A stretch of DNA of 64,000 nucleotides from assembly GCA_009763385.1 (NCBI GenBank), contig CM019825.1, forward strand, positions 119,655,131-119,719,130. The letters are read 5' to 3'. The notes below the pieces were generated by a model. The model was given only the letters and a program-made list of their open reading frames with translations, did not search any database and was not told the origin of the DNA. Origin of the DNA: Coix lacryma-jobi var. lacryma-jobi (taxonomy: Eukaryota > Streptophyta > Magnoliopsida > Poales > Poaceae). The translations under genes and the position numbers were made by a program. Position 1 is the first letter of the stretch, and each line of letters starts with the position of its first letter. Shown here piece after piece: positions 1-9,965 of the stretch.

Positions 1-1734
1 ATTGATACATATAGCTGTTCAAAGACATAACTAAAAATAGCAAAAAAACATAAAAGAGAAATAACACCGTAAAATCTTGCTAAGCAAGACGGAAAACAAA
101 AATCAAAAGGAGAGTAATCTCCCACTAAAACACCATCCATGACCAGCAAAAAGCTCCATCACAGCCGACTCAAGCACACGACACCCTGTATTTATTCGAG
201 GTCTGTCTTCCTCTTTTTGGAGAAGCTCCCAATATCGGATCCAGTATGTTCCCCTGAAGACCACGTGCAAAGAAGAGAAGGCTCGAGAATCATTAAAAAT
301 CTCATCATTTCGGCATAGCCATATTGACCAACAAATGGCACATGCTCCAACCAAGGTTTGATATTTTAGTTTTCTCCCTAAACCCTGTAGCCAACAATTA
401 AACAAATAAGCTATATTTATTGGGGAAGACAGATTAAAAGAGATCTCAACCAATCTCCAAATGAACCTAGCCATCTGACAATCAAAGGAGAGATGTTGTA
501 TTGACTCATCTAGATTACAAAAAAAGATTTAACACTTCCTCTCCACAGTCTCCTGGCTAGATTATCTTTAGTTAGAATAATATCTTTTATTAAGTACCAC
601 ATGAACACTTTGATTTTAAGGGGTAACTTGAGCTTCCAAATAACATGGTTACGGGGAATGACATTAGAGAGAGCTAACGCTCTATACATAGAACAAACTG
701 TAAAAAGTCCGTGTTGATTTAGGGACCATTTAAAGGTATCTCTTTGATCCGAACGCTGGACCATCATCACGCGGGCTACTAATGTGCCATGCTAACATGT
801 TATTTCCAACTAAGGATCTTCTAAAAGAAACATTTAATGTGGTAGCCCGTAAAACCATATTGACAGACACACTCTTTTTCCTGATTATGTTATACAGAGA
901 AGGATACTGGTCTTTAAACAGCACATTGCCTAACCAGACCTCCTCCCAAAATCTAACTCGAGACCCATCTCCCAAGTTGAACCTGCCACATCTCAAGAAC
1001 TCCTGTTTGACCTTCATTAATCTAGCCCAGAAGTGAGAATCACCAGGCATATGTTCAACCTGAGTTAAAGTTTTGTGTCTCAAATATTTCCTTCTAAGTA
1101 GGTTTTGCCATATCCAATCTTCATTAAGAAGCCTAAAGAGCCATTTTCTAAGAAGACATTTATTCTGTAGGTCAAGATTGAGGATCTGCAAACCCCCTTG
1201 ATCTTTTGGAGAACACAAAATGCTCCATTTAGTCAACCTAGACTTTTTTATGCTCATCACTCTGCCAAAAGAATCTAGATCTATAGTAGTCTAGTTTCGT
1301 AAGCACTTCTCTTGGCACTTCAAAAAAGGATAACATAAAAATAGACAGATTGCTTAAAACTGAATTAATTAGCACTAAATGTCCCCCAACAGAAAGCATC
1401 TTTCCATTCCAGCAACTCAGTTTCTTTTGAAATATTTCTTCTACCTCTTTCCGGTCACTATTTCTAAATTTCCTATAATGCATCGGAATTCCAAGATAAC
1501 AAAACAGAACAGAGCCCATTTCACATCCAAAGATCTGAGAGTATTCCCCTACCGATTCTTTGGCTTCTCCAAAGCAGAAAAGCTCACTCTTATGAAAGTT
1601 AATCTTGAGCCCAGACAATTGTTCAAAAGCACAAAGCAATAACTTCAAATTCTTGGCTTGATCAAGATTATGTTCCATGATAAGAATAATATCATTTGCA
1701 TATTGCAATATAGAGAGCCCATCATCTACCAGAT
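1..1734 (-). mobile_element. 5'-truncated LINE fragment (RT to C-terminal zf-RVT region)
   Basis: Minus-strand frames 1708-1238, 1260-730, 770-510 and 474-103 together follow the 3' half of a plant L1-type ORF2: RT palm, thumb, zf-RVT and tail. They match the better preserved LINE at 28768-34204 block by block, for example the shared pieces KKLSCW, SRFFWQ and the CWSIW/CWAIW tail. The frame is broken at least three times, so it is not functional. The RT catalytic box reads YAND rather than YADD. The 5' truncation lies near 1734, at the edge of the next MITE. The 3' end probably lies left of the window, since no poly-A tract is visible. Confidence 0.85.
103..1708 (-). pseudogene. LINE ORF2 remnant (reverse transcriptase 3' half)
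   Basis: Remnant of a LINE ORF2 polyprotein, which normally nicks target DNA and reverse-transcribes the element RNA. What remains starts at the RT palm (QYANDIILI near 1700) and continues through the conserved GGHLVLINSVLS block near 1375. The zf-RVT part (LPLKIKVFMWYL, near 620) and a C-terminal tail follow. Frameshifts fall near 1250, 750 and 490. The Asp-to-Asn change in the YxDD box would remove a metal ligand even without the frameshifts. The endonuclease and ORF1 are missing. Confidence 0.8.
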
Positions 1735-1740
1735 GAGGAA

Positions 1741-1996
1741 CTTACAAAAAATGAGGCCTTCTACGACGATTAGAGGGTTTTCTGTTGTCGTAGAAGGCCC
1801 GTCAATAAGGACCTTATGAGACTATTTTTATGACAATTTTTGATCTATGACAATTTTTGTGACAATTACAGTTGTCGTAAATCACAAATTATCATAAAAA
1901 TAGCTTGTAATTGTCACAGAAGGTCCTTAGTGACGGGCTTTTTACGACAACAGAAAAACCTCTAATCGTCGTAGAAGGCCTCATTTTTTGTAGTTA
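1741..1996. mobile_element. MITE forming a long near-perfect hairpin
   Basis: About 256 bp whose two halves are inverted copies. The left arm begins TTACAAAAAATGAGGCC, and the reverse complement of the right end begins CTACAAAAAATGAGGCC. Complementarity continues through the TTCTACGACGATTAGAGG block and repeated GACAATTTTT subterminal units toward the centre (about 1855-1870). The ACTACAAAAAA-like terminus resembles grass CACTA ends, but I could not assign a clean target duplication, so the superfamily is uncertain. It carries no coding capacity. Confidence 0.75.
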
Positions 1997-2423
1997 CCAC
2001 TTGCTGGCCCGGAATATACGGTGCATTCGCAGGTAAACAACGTATAAGCACCACGCTTACACAATGTTGATCACTCATCCCATGATCGTCAGGATGAGCG
2101 CTATACGAACAAGTTCATAAACATAAAGATACCCTAGCTATGCTAGACATATAATCAAAGTAGACGATGAAAATTAAAATTATGAACACGAAATAGTAAC
2201 AAGTCATATCAAGTATCAACTAGAACAAGAAATAGAAGATGAATAAGAACTAGATGAACAATTAGAAGTAGATTAGAAACACAGAGATGAACTAGAACAG
2301 TAATTAGAACTAGATTAGAGCCCAGAGATGAACTAGAACACAATTAGAACATAAAGATGATGAACTAGAAGACAACTAGACAAATAGAAGAACAATGTTG
2401 ATACAAGCCTCAGGAACACAAAG
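1997..2423. other. Intergenic; degenerate GAACTAGAA-type repeats
   Basis: No gene is visible. From about 2218 to 2400 the sequence is purine-rich and made of imperfect units such as GAACTAGAACA and AATTAGAAC, which looks like an old low-complexity tandem array. The first 200 bases show nothing recognisable. Confidence 0.5.
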
Positions 2424-2514
2424 GTTAGGGACCTTTAGTCCCGGTTGGTAATACCAACCGGGACTAAAAGTTAGGGACCTTTAGTCCCGGTTGGTATTAC
2501 CAACCAGGACTAGC
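2424..2514. mobile_element. Small palindromic MITE (TTTAGTCCCGGTTGGT type)
   Basis: Two tandem copies of a palindrome with arms TTTAGTCCCGGTTGGT and ACCAACCGGGACTAAA, joined by TTAGGGACC. This motif belongs to a very common grass MITE family usually classed with CACTA derivatives. Here it is about 90 bp and noncoding. The family assignment rests on motif recognition alone. Confidence 0.65.
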
Positions 2515-2539
2515 TCAGTTTCTATTGTAGTGTTATGAT

Positions 2540-2918
2540 CATATATCGTCGTCGTCGTGGAATATCCCATGCACTATTATTCGTCCATATATTTATACCT
2601 TCGGTGCACGACAAGACAACTTCTTCGTCCACGTACGTATAGAAATTTAAAACGCATTGCATAAACTATATACTTACTTGTAATAACGCGTAGCAAATAA
2701 TTGGAGAACAAACGTTGCTGCAGCTCCAAGTGTTGACGTTACCAATCAGTTAGCAGTACCCACCCGGATTAGCCTCGGATTACATGCATCACTAAGCCAA
2801 AACCACCAACGCAAGCAAGCGGAAGCGGCCGGCCGAGGTCAGAGCAGAATCAATGACTAGATGCAGGTATATTCTCTCAGCTTCTCGTTCCAGGCATAAG
2901 ATTAGACTGTTTGTTGTT
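2540..2918. repeat. Dispersed duplicate of the kinase-gene upstream segment (copy 1)
   Basis: Highly similar to 19483-19809. Both begin with a CATAT(AT)CGTCGTCGTCGTGG block, share the GGAGAACA..GCTGCAGCTCCAAG and GCAAGCGGAAGCGG blocks, and end at GACTGTTTGTTG. This copy has an extra stretch of about 95 bp (about 2600-2695) and lacks about 50 bp near 2900. The other copy lies about 0.8 kb upstream of the host gene start, so this looks like a duplicated piece of host DNA rather than a known transposon. Confidence 0.75.
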
Positions 2919-2987
2919 GCATATATGTAGCTATATAAACAAATCGATGGTAGAACATAGTAAACTTTAAAATTGAAATGAGGTCAT

Positions 2988-3104
2988 TTTGAATTCATCG
3001 GCAACCCGATGGGTGCCCGTAATCGGATGGGCATGGGTTTGGGCACAAAATAAAACTCATGATAGTTAATGAGTCTTTTAGCGGGTTGATTTTATGTTCG
3101 TGGG
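2988..3104. mobile_element. hAT-like MITE, left part (split by element A)
   Basis: Sequence rich in CCCGATGGGTGCCCG and GGGCATGGGTTTGGGCAC, typical of a grass hAT-like MITE whose termini read like GATGACAATGGGTAC. It stops at 3104 where gypsy element A begins. The matching right part resumes at 15293, so that TTCGTGGG reads into CATGAGTTTGGG once A is removed. Confidence 0.45.
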
Positions 3105-4373
3105 TGTTAACACTCAAAAGTGTCCCAAGTGTATAATGGACCTCATCATTAAGTTTTTATCGTCAAGATGGCTAGAAAGTATACTTGGATCATCATATTT
3201 GTAGCCAAGGCGGAGAAAATAGTTTTTCGGGTGCTGAACCGGCCATAGTAGGTTTAGCCGGATCCAAAAACCGGCTAAGTCGGTTTTTCCAACTTCCTCA
3301 AATGTAAGAATGGACTTCACCATTACGTTCCTCTCGTTGAGCTGATCGAAAAACATATATGGTTTGTCTCGTTTAGAATCCAGATGAATTAATTATGAAT
3401 TTCGGAAGATTATTGCTTAGAATTTCTCCTACCGAGTCGGCATAGCCGGGTCAGGGACTCGACTAAGCCGGTTTTTCTCTGTTTTGAGCCCAAAAACAAT
3501 ATCTTGGTCCACTCTATTCACCCCAAGGTGTCTCATGGTGGATCATAGGTGTCATAAACGAGTTATGCACATCATTGATGTGTTAGTGGCCAAAAGGGAC
3601 GGCGAAACGTCAAGAAAGCGCAAAGAAACGACGACGTGCTTCCTGAGCCACCAGAACCGACTTAGCCGGGTCCCTGAGCCGACTAAGTCGGGTCCCTGAG
3701 CCGACTTAGACGGATCCTGATCCGACTAAGTCGGGTCGAGCCAACTTTGTCGGATCCCATAGCCGACTAAGTCAGGTCTCCCCCTAGTTGTTGTGCCAAG
3801 CCCGCACAAACCGACTTAGTCGGATCCTGAGCCGACTAAGTCGGTTTTTGCCTGACTCCAAGTCGGTTTGGTTTTGAAATCGGGTTTTGGTATGTTTTTT
3901 ATGTGGGAAACTTGGAGAACATGTTTTGGAGTTGTTTTCTACTGGGATAAGACCAACCCCCTCTATTAAACGAGAGGATCTTGGCCGATTGAAGTCTCAA
4001 CTATCCAATCGTAAAAATCAATCTACTACAACCCTTTTACCCTCTTTTCCAACCTCATGTTGTTCATCCCCTGATTCGACAACCAAGGATGGCGCCCTAT
4101 GCTCGTCGGCCAACCTAGGGAGACCCAACGACGTCCTTGCCCTGACGGGGTCCCTCCCGGACGAGAGCTTCGATAGTTTCTTTGCTAGTTTGCCCAAAAA
4201 CTAATCGTTCTTCGCCACGTAAGTGCGATAGCTATCCTTTGTCGGTTTGCTTGTAAACCTAGTAGTTCTTCACTACGTAAGTGTGATCTTCTCGCTGTGT
4301 TCTTCGGTCCGTGGCGACCCGGGCGTCCAAAGCCCTGGCTGGTGTGTGATCCGGAACCGTTTCAGCATCAACA
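3105..4373 (+). repeat. Element A 5' LTR
   Basis: 1269 bp, colinear with 14062-15292. It carries an array of CCGACTTAGTCGG-like palindromes at about 3640-3860. The place of the TATA box in the 3' LTR (14888) reads TATTAAA here (3964-3970), a short deletion that may weaken the promoter. Confidence 0.88.
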
Positions 4374-4380
4374 CACTTTT

Positions 4381-4398
4381 TGGTGACTCCGCTGGGGA
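4381..4398 (+). promoter_or_regulatory. Element A primer-binding site (tRNA-Arg type)
   Basis: TGGTGACTCCGCTGGGGA starts 7 nt after the 5' LTR. It resembles the complement of the 3' end of plant tRNA-Arg genes that begin GACTCC. Use of tRNA-Arg primers is known for Tat/Ogre-lineage gypsy elements. Confidence 0.65.
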
Positions 4399-4607
4399 AG
4401 AATTTGCTTTGGCTCTACTTTACAACCGAATCTTCTTGCTCTAGCCCTATTCTTCACTGATCTATCTTCTTGTGCTTGCCATTACCGTTGCATTCGACCT
4501 AAAAGGCCGATCACATCTGATTTTGACCCCTTGAGATCTCGTTTGCTATTTTGCAACACGGTGTGCTTGATATTGAAAAATTCAGCAAGGCGGTCAAACT
4601 CTAAATC

Positions 4608-5488
4608 ATGGAGTACCAAGGTGTTACATCGCAAAACTACTACAATTACCCTGAGGTACAACTTGCGAATACATCTTATGGTTATAATAATTATTTTGCA
4701 AGTTCTATGAACTCTCATGTTGGTGTTGCTAGTCATAATGATACTAGATATGTTGCATCGGCTAATACTTTTGCTAATGTTCCTCATTATACACATCATA
4801 ATCATACATATTATGGTCAAGAGCCGATGTCAACTATAAATTCTTTGAGTTCTGATGCTACTAGCAACATACAACATGTATATTTTTATTCATCGGCTAT
4901 AAGTTCACAATATGTGGCTCCACCACAAGACATGCCGATGAATGAGAAAATTGACTATGACAATGATAATTATTTAGCCAATTGCTCTCAAAATTTAGCA
5001 TCAAATGCAAGCGCTACTACTCATAATTCGGCCTCATATGTTGATAATAACTATGGTTGAATGCATGAAAATTCAGCAAAGCATTTAAGTGCAAGTACTT
5101 ATGATTCGGCTTCACGTGTTACTAGTAAACACAGTTGAATCAATGAAAATTCAGCACCTTATGCAAAGATCAGTCCTCACAATTTGGCTTCAAATTTAAC
5201 TCAAAACCAAAGCCGAATTAGTGAAATTCCAACAAGGTATTCGAGTATTAAAACTTATGATTCGGCTCCACATGTTACTAGTAACTATAGCCGAATCAAT
5301 AAAAATTCAGCAATAGGTGTGCATGCTAACAATCGTGATTCGGCTTCATATGTTACTCTTAAATCAAGCCGAATCGATGAAGATTTAGCCCATACAAGAA
5401 ACCCGTACGACTCCTCTAAATGGGAGGTTCCCGCTTATCATAGACCATACTCATTATGCTATGATTACTTGGAGTCTCCTAATGGTTG
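4608..5488 (+). pseudogene. Element A first ORF: Asn/Ser/Tyr-rich repeat protein remnant
   Basis: Opens with MEYQGVTSQNYYNYPEVQLA at 4608 and runs to a stop at 5058-5060, then continues through further stops to 5488, where a solo LTR interrupts it. From about 5020 to 5395 it consists of degenerate repeats of about 26-30 residues around YDSAxxVTSN.SRINENSA, roughly five copies. I do not recognise a domain. By position it is the N-terminal part of gag or a leader ORF of a Tat-like element. Two early stops (TGA in two repeats) make it non-functional. Confidence 0.55.
5020..5395 (+). repeat. Degenerate coding tandem repeat in element A
   Basis: Successive units carry GATTCGGCTTCA..TATGTTACTAGTAA..AGCCGAATCAATGAAAATTCAGCA with variation. 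At least five units of roughly 80-95 bp are visible. Each unit contains ATTCGGCT and AGCCGAAT half-sites, so it also has inverted-repeat character. Confidence 0.6.
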
Positions 5489-7592
5489 TGAAAGGACCTA
5501 GGATGCCGCCTAGAGGGGGTGAATAGGCGTTTCTGAAAATTAATAACTTATAATACAGAAGCGATCAGTAAGTGAGCTTCCAATTACTTGGAAGCTCCCA
5601 TTCAGAGTAAAACAACCCCTCAAGAGACAAACACAAAGTATATGATAAATATTTAATACACCTAGAAGCTAACACCCTGCACCACAAAGATTAGCTCAAA
5701 GGATAAACAAATTGGGCGCAATCAACAAATACCAGACTTGTCCGGTATGCACGTCCTATGCAGGACTGCTCCTTTTCTTCTCCAATTTCTCACACAACCT
5801 GCAAGCACTATGTATGATGTATATATAGAACTGATTGCCTGCAAAATAACTTGCACAACGGAGAATAACAAATAACCAAATGTAATGCACAAGAGGATGA
5901 CACGGTATTTGTTTTACCGAAGTTCGGCACCCCCTCGTGTCCTACTCTCTGTTGAGCTGGCTGTGAGCTACCACAAAGGTGGGCTCTAGAGGACACCACA
6001 GGTCACTCTAGTTGCGGTCTATTTCACCCGCAATGCTCCTTCCACTAGTTGACCTCTTTTGAGGAGAGATTGAACCTTTATAAACTTTCTGAGGCACACC
6101 ACAAATCTCTTGGGTGCTCTCCGACGATGCCTAGCCATCTAGGGCCGAGGAGTCCAAGAATAACGAATGCGCACAACGAGATCGACGATTTGCACAAGTG
6201 CTCAAGAGGTGGCTTGCTCTCTAATTTGAATTTCACTCAACCCACAAAAGGAATTTGCAATTAGGGATCAATCACTCACTAAGAGAGGGATGGAAAGTGT
6301 TTTCAAAGCTCTAGAATGAGTATAGAAGTCAGCAGAATCAGCAGCCTCCAAAAGTGGAGACTTGGGGGTATTTATAGCCCAACACACGAAACTAGCCGTT
6401 TTCTAGCCGTTGGCTGTATCAGCACAGGTATGCATACCGGACATGTTCGGTATGACTATACCTCGTGAGAAAACACTTAACTAACCAACTTTCAAAAACC
6501 CAGTTAAAGGTCGGAACTTCTGACAAGAAACATCGAAACTTCCGATGAGACCAAAACAAAGATTTGGGGCCTGCTGTTCTAAAAAGGTCGGAACTTCCGG
6601 TTATCTCTTGGAACTTCTGATGTTCCAACACAGAGAGGAACTGAGCAAACCAAGTTAATACCGGACATGTTCGGTATGGACTCTCTGCGCCAGGACTACA
6701 GGCAAGGCCATAGGAAGGCTGCACTGCTGTGGGTTCATACCGGACATGTCCGGTATGGGGCACTGCTGTTGGCTCATACCGGACATGCATACTAGACATG
6801 TCTGGTATGAACAGACAGTGCGGCAACATGTTGAAAGTTAGTCCTAGCTCTCTCATGTCTTACTTAGGTTGGTTTGAGCACTTATGAAGAATCATCTACT
6901 ATATATTGCATCCCTCTTAATAGTATGACATTCCTATTTACTCAAGTTTAAATTGAAAGATGAATTTTAAACCTCTTGAGTTGATTTCCATTGAACTGAA
7001 GCCACTTCTTTTTGCCTTCTTCACTTAGGAATGCTTGTCATGATTATTAGTAGATTTCTCTTGAGCATAGCCATCTTGAGCATGTGACTTGACTCCATAC
7101 AAGTGATAAGAAGAAATCTCAAATGCGTCAAGTCACTTCAATCAATATTGTTGCTAGGAATGTTGATTCTCCACTCAATGCAATCTTCAAGCTTGATTGA
7201 TCCTTCGACTAAATGCAAGTACTTTCTTCTTCACTCTAGCTAGCCATCGCTTGCCCTTCACCCTTGCTTAGTACCTCGAAGACTCTTTCCTTGCTATCTT
7301 CACCATCTCAAGCGATTCAATCACACTTTGCTTTGAATTCTTTGTTAGCACACATATGAACCATGATTATCCCACAATAGAGTAGCCTTTTCATCAATAT
7401 CATTCTCAATGTTGTCTTGTATATGTGACATGATTTTCATACAATAATTCATCATTTTGGCTTTGCATTTCATTTCAAGTACATTGTGAGATAAGCTTTT
7501 TCCTATGTCACACTTAGCAAACATATTAGACCTTTAATCAATATTGTCATCACTCATCAAGTCATCCAAAACATACTTAAGTGCAACATGCA
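5489..7592 (-). mobile_element. Solo LTR of a Sirevirus-like copia element inside element A
   Basis: The left edge TGAAAGGACCTAGG..CCTAGAGGGGGTGAATAGGCG is the reverse complement of a typical Sirevirus LTR 3' end (compare TATTCACCCCCCTCTAGCC..CCTTTCA at 49360-49390). The other edge is near 7588-7598, where gag sequence of element A resumes. It contains palindromes ACCGGACATGTCCGGT and relatives at 6430-6800. It holds no internal genes. The right boundary is uncertain: GGTTG precedes the left edge and recurs at 7599-7603, but no clean CA end fits it. Confidence 0.65.
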
Positions 7593-7598
7593 CTTTTA

Positions 7599-7977
7599 GG
7601 TTGGTGGGTACCTAACTTTTATAAATTTAGTGGTGAAGATGATAAGACCGTTGTGGAACACATTAGAGTATATCTTTTGCAAATGGGTTTTGTTGGTAAA
7701 GAGGATTTTATGAGAGTGCGAAATTTTCCTTTATCTCTTACTGGTATTGCCTTTGCTTGGTTTACATCTTTACCCAAGTATACTGTTTGGTCATGGTCTG
7801 ATTTAGAAGAGTTATTCTGTCAATACTTTGGAAAGACCAATGACAAAAGGTCGATTACAAATGAGTCAACGACTAAAAGGGCATTGTTAGTGGGCATCAA
7901 AGAAAGGGTTGGTTCGGATGTAAGCGAAGGTTCAGCTACCAGGGCCGAACAACATAATATCCATTCCGAAACCAATC
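7599..7977 (+). pseudogene. Element A gag core domain (5' part)
   Basis: Encodes VPNFYKFSGEDDKTVVEHI and FAWFTSLPKYTVWSWSDLEE, the hallmark of the plant retrotransposon gag (capsid-like) domain in gypsy elements. Gag packages element RNA into particles. The frame continues to 7977, where family-G solo LTR sequence begins; gag coding resumes at 9966. The N-terminal boundary was displaced by the upstream solo LTR. Confidence 0.75.
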
Positions 7978-9965
7978 TGCGGATGCACAGGCTGTGATCT
8001 GGGTCTTGTGATGAGTGATTGTCAACAGAGTTGATGCGCATGTTCTTCGGCTTGTGTTGTGCAGGTGTCGAGCTCGGAGGCGGTGATCGAAGGCAAGGTG
8101 AAGGTCAAGTGCTGGAGTGCCGTGTCGATGGACCAAGGGCGGTGAAGGGCGGATTCGGACTTGGGCTGACGGACCGGTGACCAGAGGATCAGCTGCGGTG
8201 GCTGAAACACTAGGACAGCGATGAGCAGAGACTTGCGGGACACAGTGTGGTTCAGGTCGTGGACCTGAGGACACATGTCGGTGGACGGGGTGCATGGGCG
8301 GTGCATCCCTCTACGGCTTCAGTTTGGTGGTAGAGCCCCAGATAAACCATCAGGTGGTCGATTTCCGAGTTTGTGCCTCAAAAGTCGGGCTGACGGACGG
8401 TTTCTAGGTTTGGACCACAAAACCTGGGCTCTGCTGGATTTCCGAGTTTGGGCCACAAAACTCAGGAAGGACGGTTTGCTGGTTTTGGCCTAAAAACCAG
8501 CGGCGGAGGTCCTGAGGAGATCGGGCAGAAGGCGACATCACGTGGCGGCATCTGGTAAGGTCGCGTCGAGGTGAAGCTACCGAATGTGCGGGCATGGCCG
8601 TCGGATCAACTTCAACTTTGAGCTAGTCTAGAATAGCCTTAGGGTTTAGCTGCTTCGCTCACTGTATCAGTAGGGGTAGAAGGGGAATAATGTAATAGAA
8701 CTATATATAGAGAGGGAGCCCCTCCTCTCATACCATCCAAGCATTTGTCACTCTCGCAAACTTATATTCATCTGTTAGGTTTTCCCAGTCTGTAGTTGCT
8801 TGTGATCCACAAAGTGCTACAATTCCTCTTTGTTTTTTTATTCAAGAAAAAGGACCGTAATCCCTTTGTCTCCTCGTTGGAGATTTTCTAAAATTGGAGT
8901 TGAATTCGTGTTTTGGTTGTGTTCATCATGTTTCTCTTTTCCCCCATTTCTCCATGGCTTGATCTCTCTCACTCGTGTCTTGTTTCTCAATCTAATTGTT
9001 TCTACTTGTTCTTTGTCGTCAGAGAATCATTTCTACCGAATGAATTTGTCCAAATCCTCACGAGCAAATAGATCGGGTCGATTCAAGTTTCATGGAGAAT
9101 TTTTCATTCTTGCACCTATCTTCTTCGTTTCTCGAAGTTTGAGGATGTTTGAGTGGTTTATTTTTTAGGATTAGTCTCCCAACTACCTAGAGATCAACTC
9201 CTCCAAGTTTGAGAACAATTGGTTTTGATTTGATTCGGATTTGGGGTGATTTGAGGGAGAGGCAAACATTTTCGCCCTCTCTACACAACCCCGGATAGTC
9301 CGGCATTCAAGCCCGGACAGTCCGGGCGTCGGGGCTCGGCCTGAGTAGTGGCCGGTGGCCTCGGTGCTTGGCTGTCGTGGTACCGGCGGACAGTCCGCCA
9401 TCAAGGCGCGGACAGTCTGGGCCACAAGTAGGGAGGTTCCAGCAGCAGTGAAGTTTTGCACTTTTGACCGGTGGACAGTCCGCCAAGAACCCGCGGACAG
9501 TCCGACGTTACTGTGGACAATCCGACACTAGGGGTGCAGACAGTCCGGGCCTGGGTAGCATACCACTATTTAGTGCATTTAAGCTTCCGGCATTTTGGCT
9601 TTGTTTCTGGACCTCTCGTTTGGCCCCGGAGTTCACCAAGAAACCTCTCTAGGTATCTTTGTCACGTGTTGGCATAGGTATTTGGAAGAATCTCGAGCTA
9701 GCCATCCATCTACGCTTCGAGGTTTGGTTTTTGGGTGTTGTCTCAACTCTGGGTTGGTGTGTTTTGGATTTCTTGCTTTAGTGGTGCCTCACTGTGATCC
9801 TAGGGATCATCCACCCTCTCACTGGGGGTTGTGGGCATCACGTTGGTGTGTAAAGCGTTTGGGGTCAATTTGTGGGATAGTGGCTGAAGTTTCAGAAGAA
9901 ATTTCCAGGCTCCCATTCACCCCCCCCCCCTCTGGTCGCCTGTGTGTAGCATTCACGGTCCTACA
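7978..9965 (+). mobile_element. Solo LTR of family G inside element A gag
   Basis: 1988 bp, colinear with the G 5' LTR at 61208-63265. Shared features are the start TGCGGAT.CA, the TGATGAGTGATTGTCAAC block, the CAAAACCTGGG/CCAAAACTC repeats, the CGGACAGTCCG array and the end CCCCTCTGGTCGCC..GGTCCT.CA. The flanks are CAATC (7973-7977) and AAATC (9966-9970), a 5-bp target duplication with one mismatch. Gag is open again immediately after. A TATA-like stretch lies at about 8700-8710. No internal region remains, so it formed by LTR-LTR recombination. Confidence 0.82.
9250..9560. repeat. CGGACAGTCCG palindrome array in family-G solo LTR
   Basis: Multiple CGGACAGTCCG, CCGGACAGTCCGGG-like and GCGGACAGTC.. 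units between about 9290 and 9555, spaced roughly 20-45 bp. The 11-bp core is an odd palindrome (CGGAC, one base, GTCCG). Confidence 0.75.
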
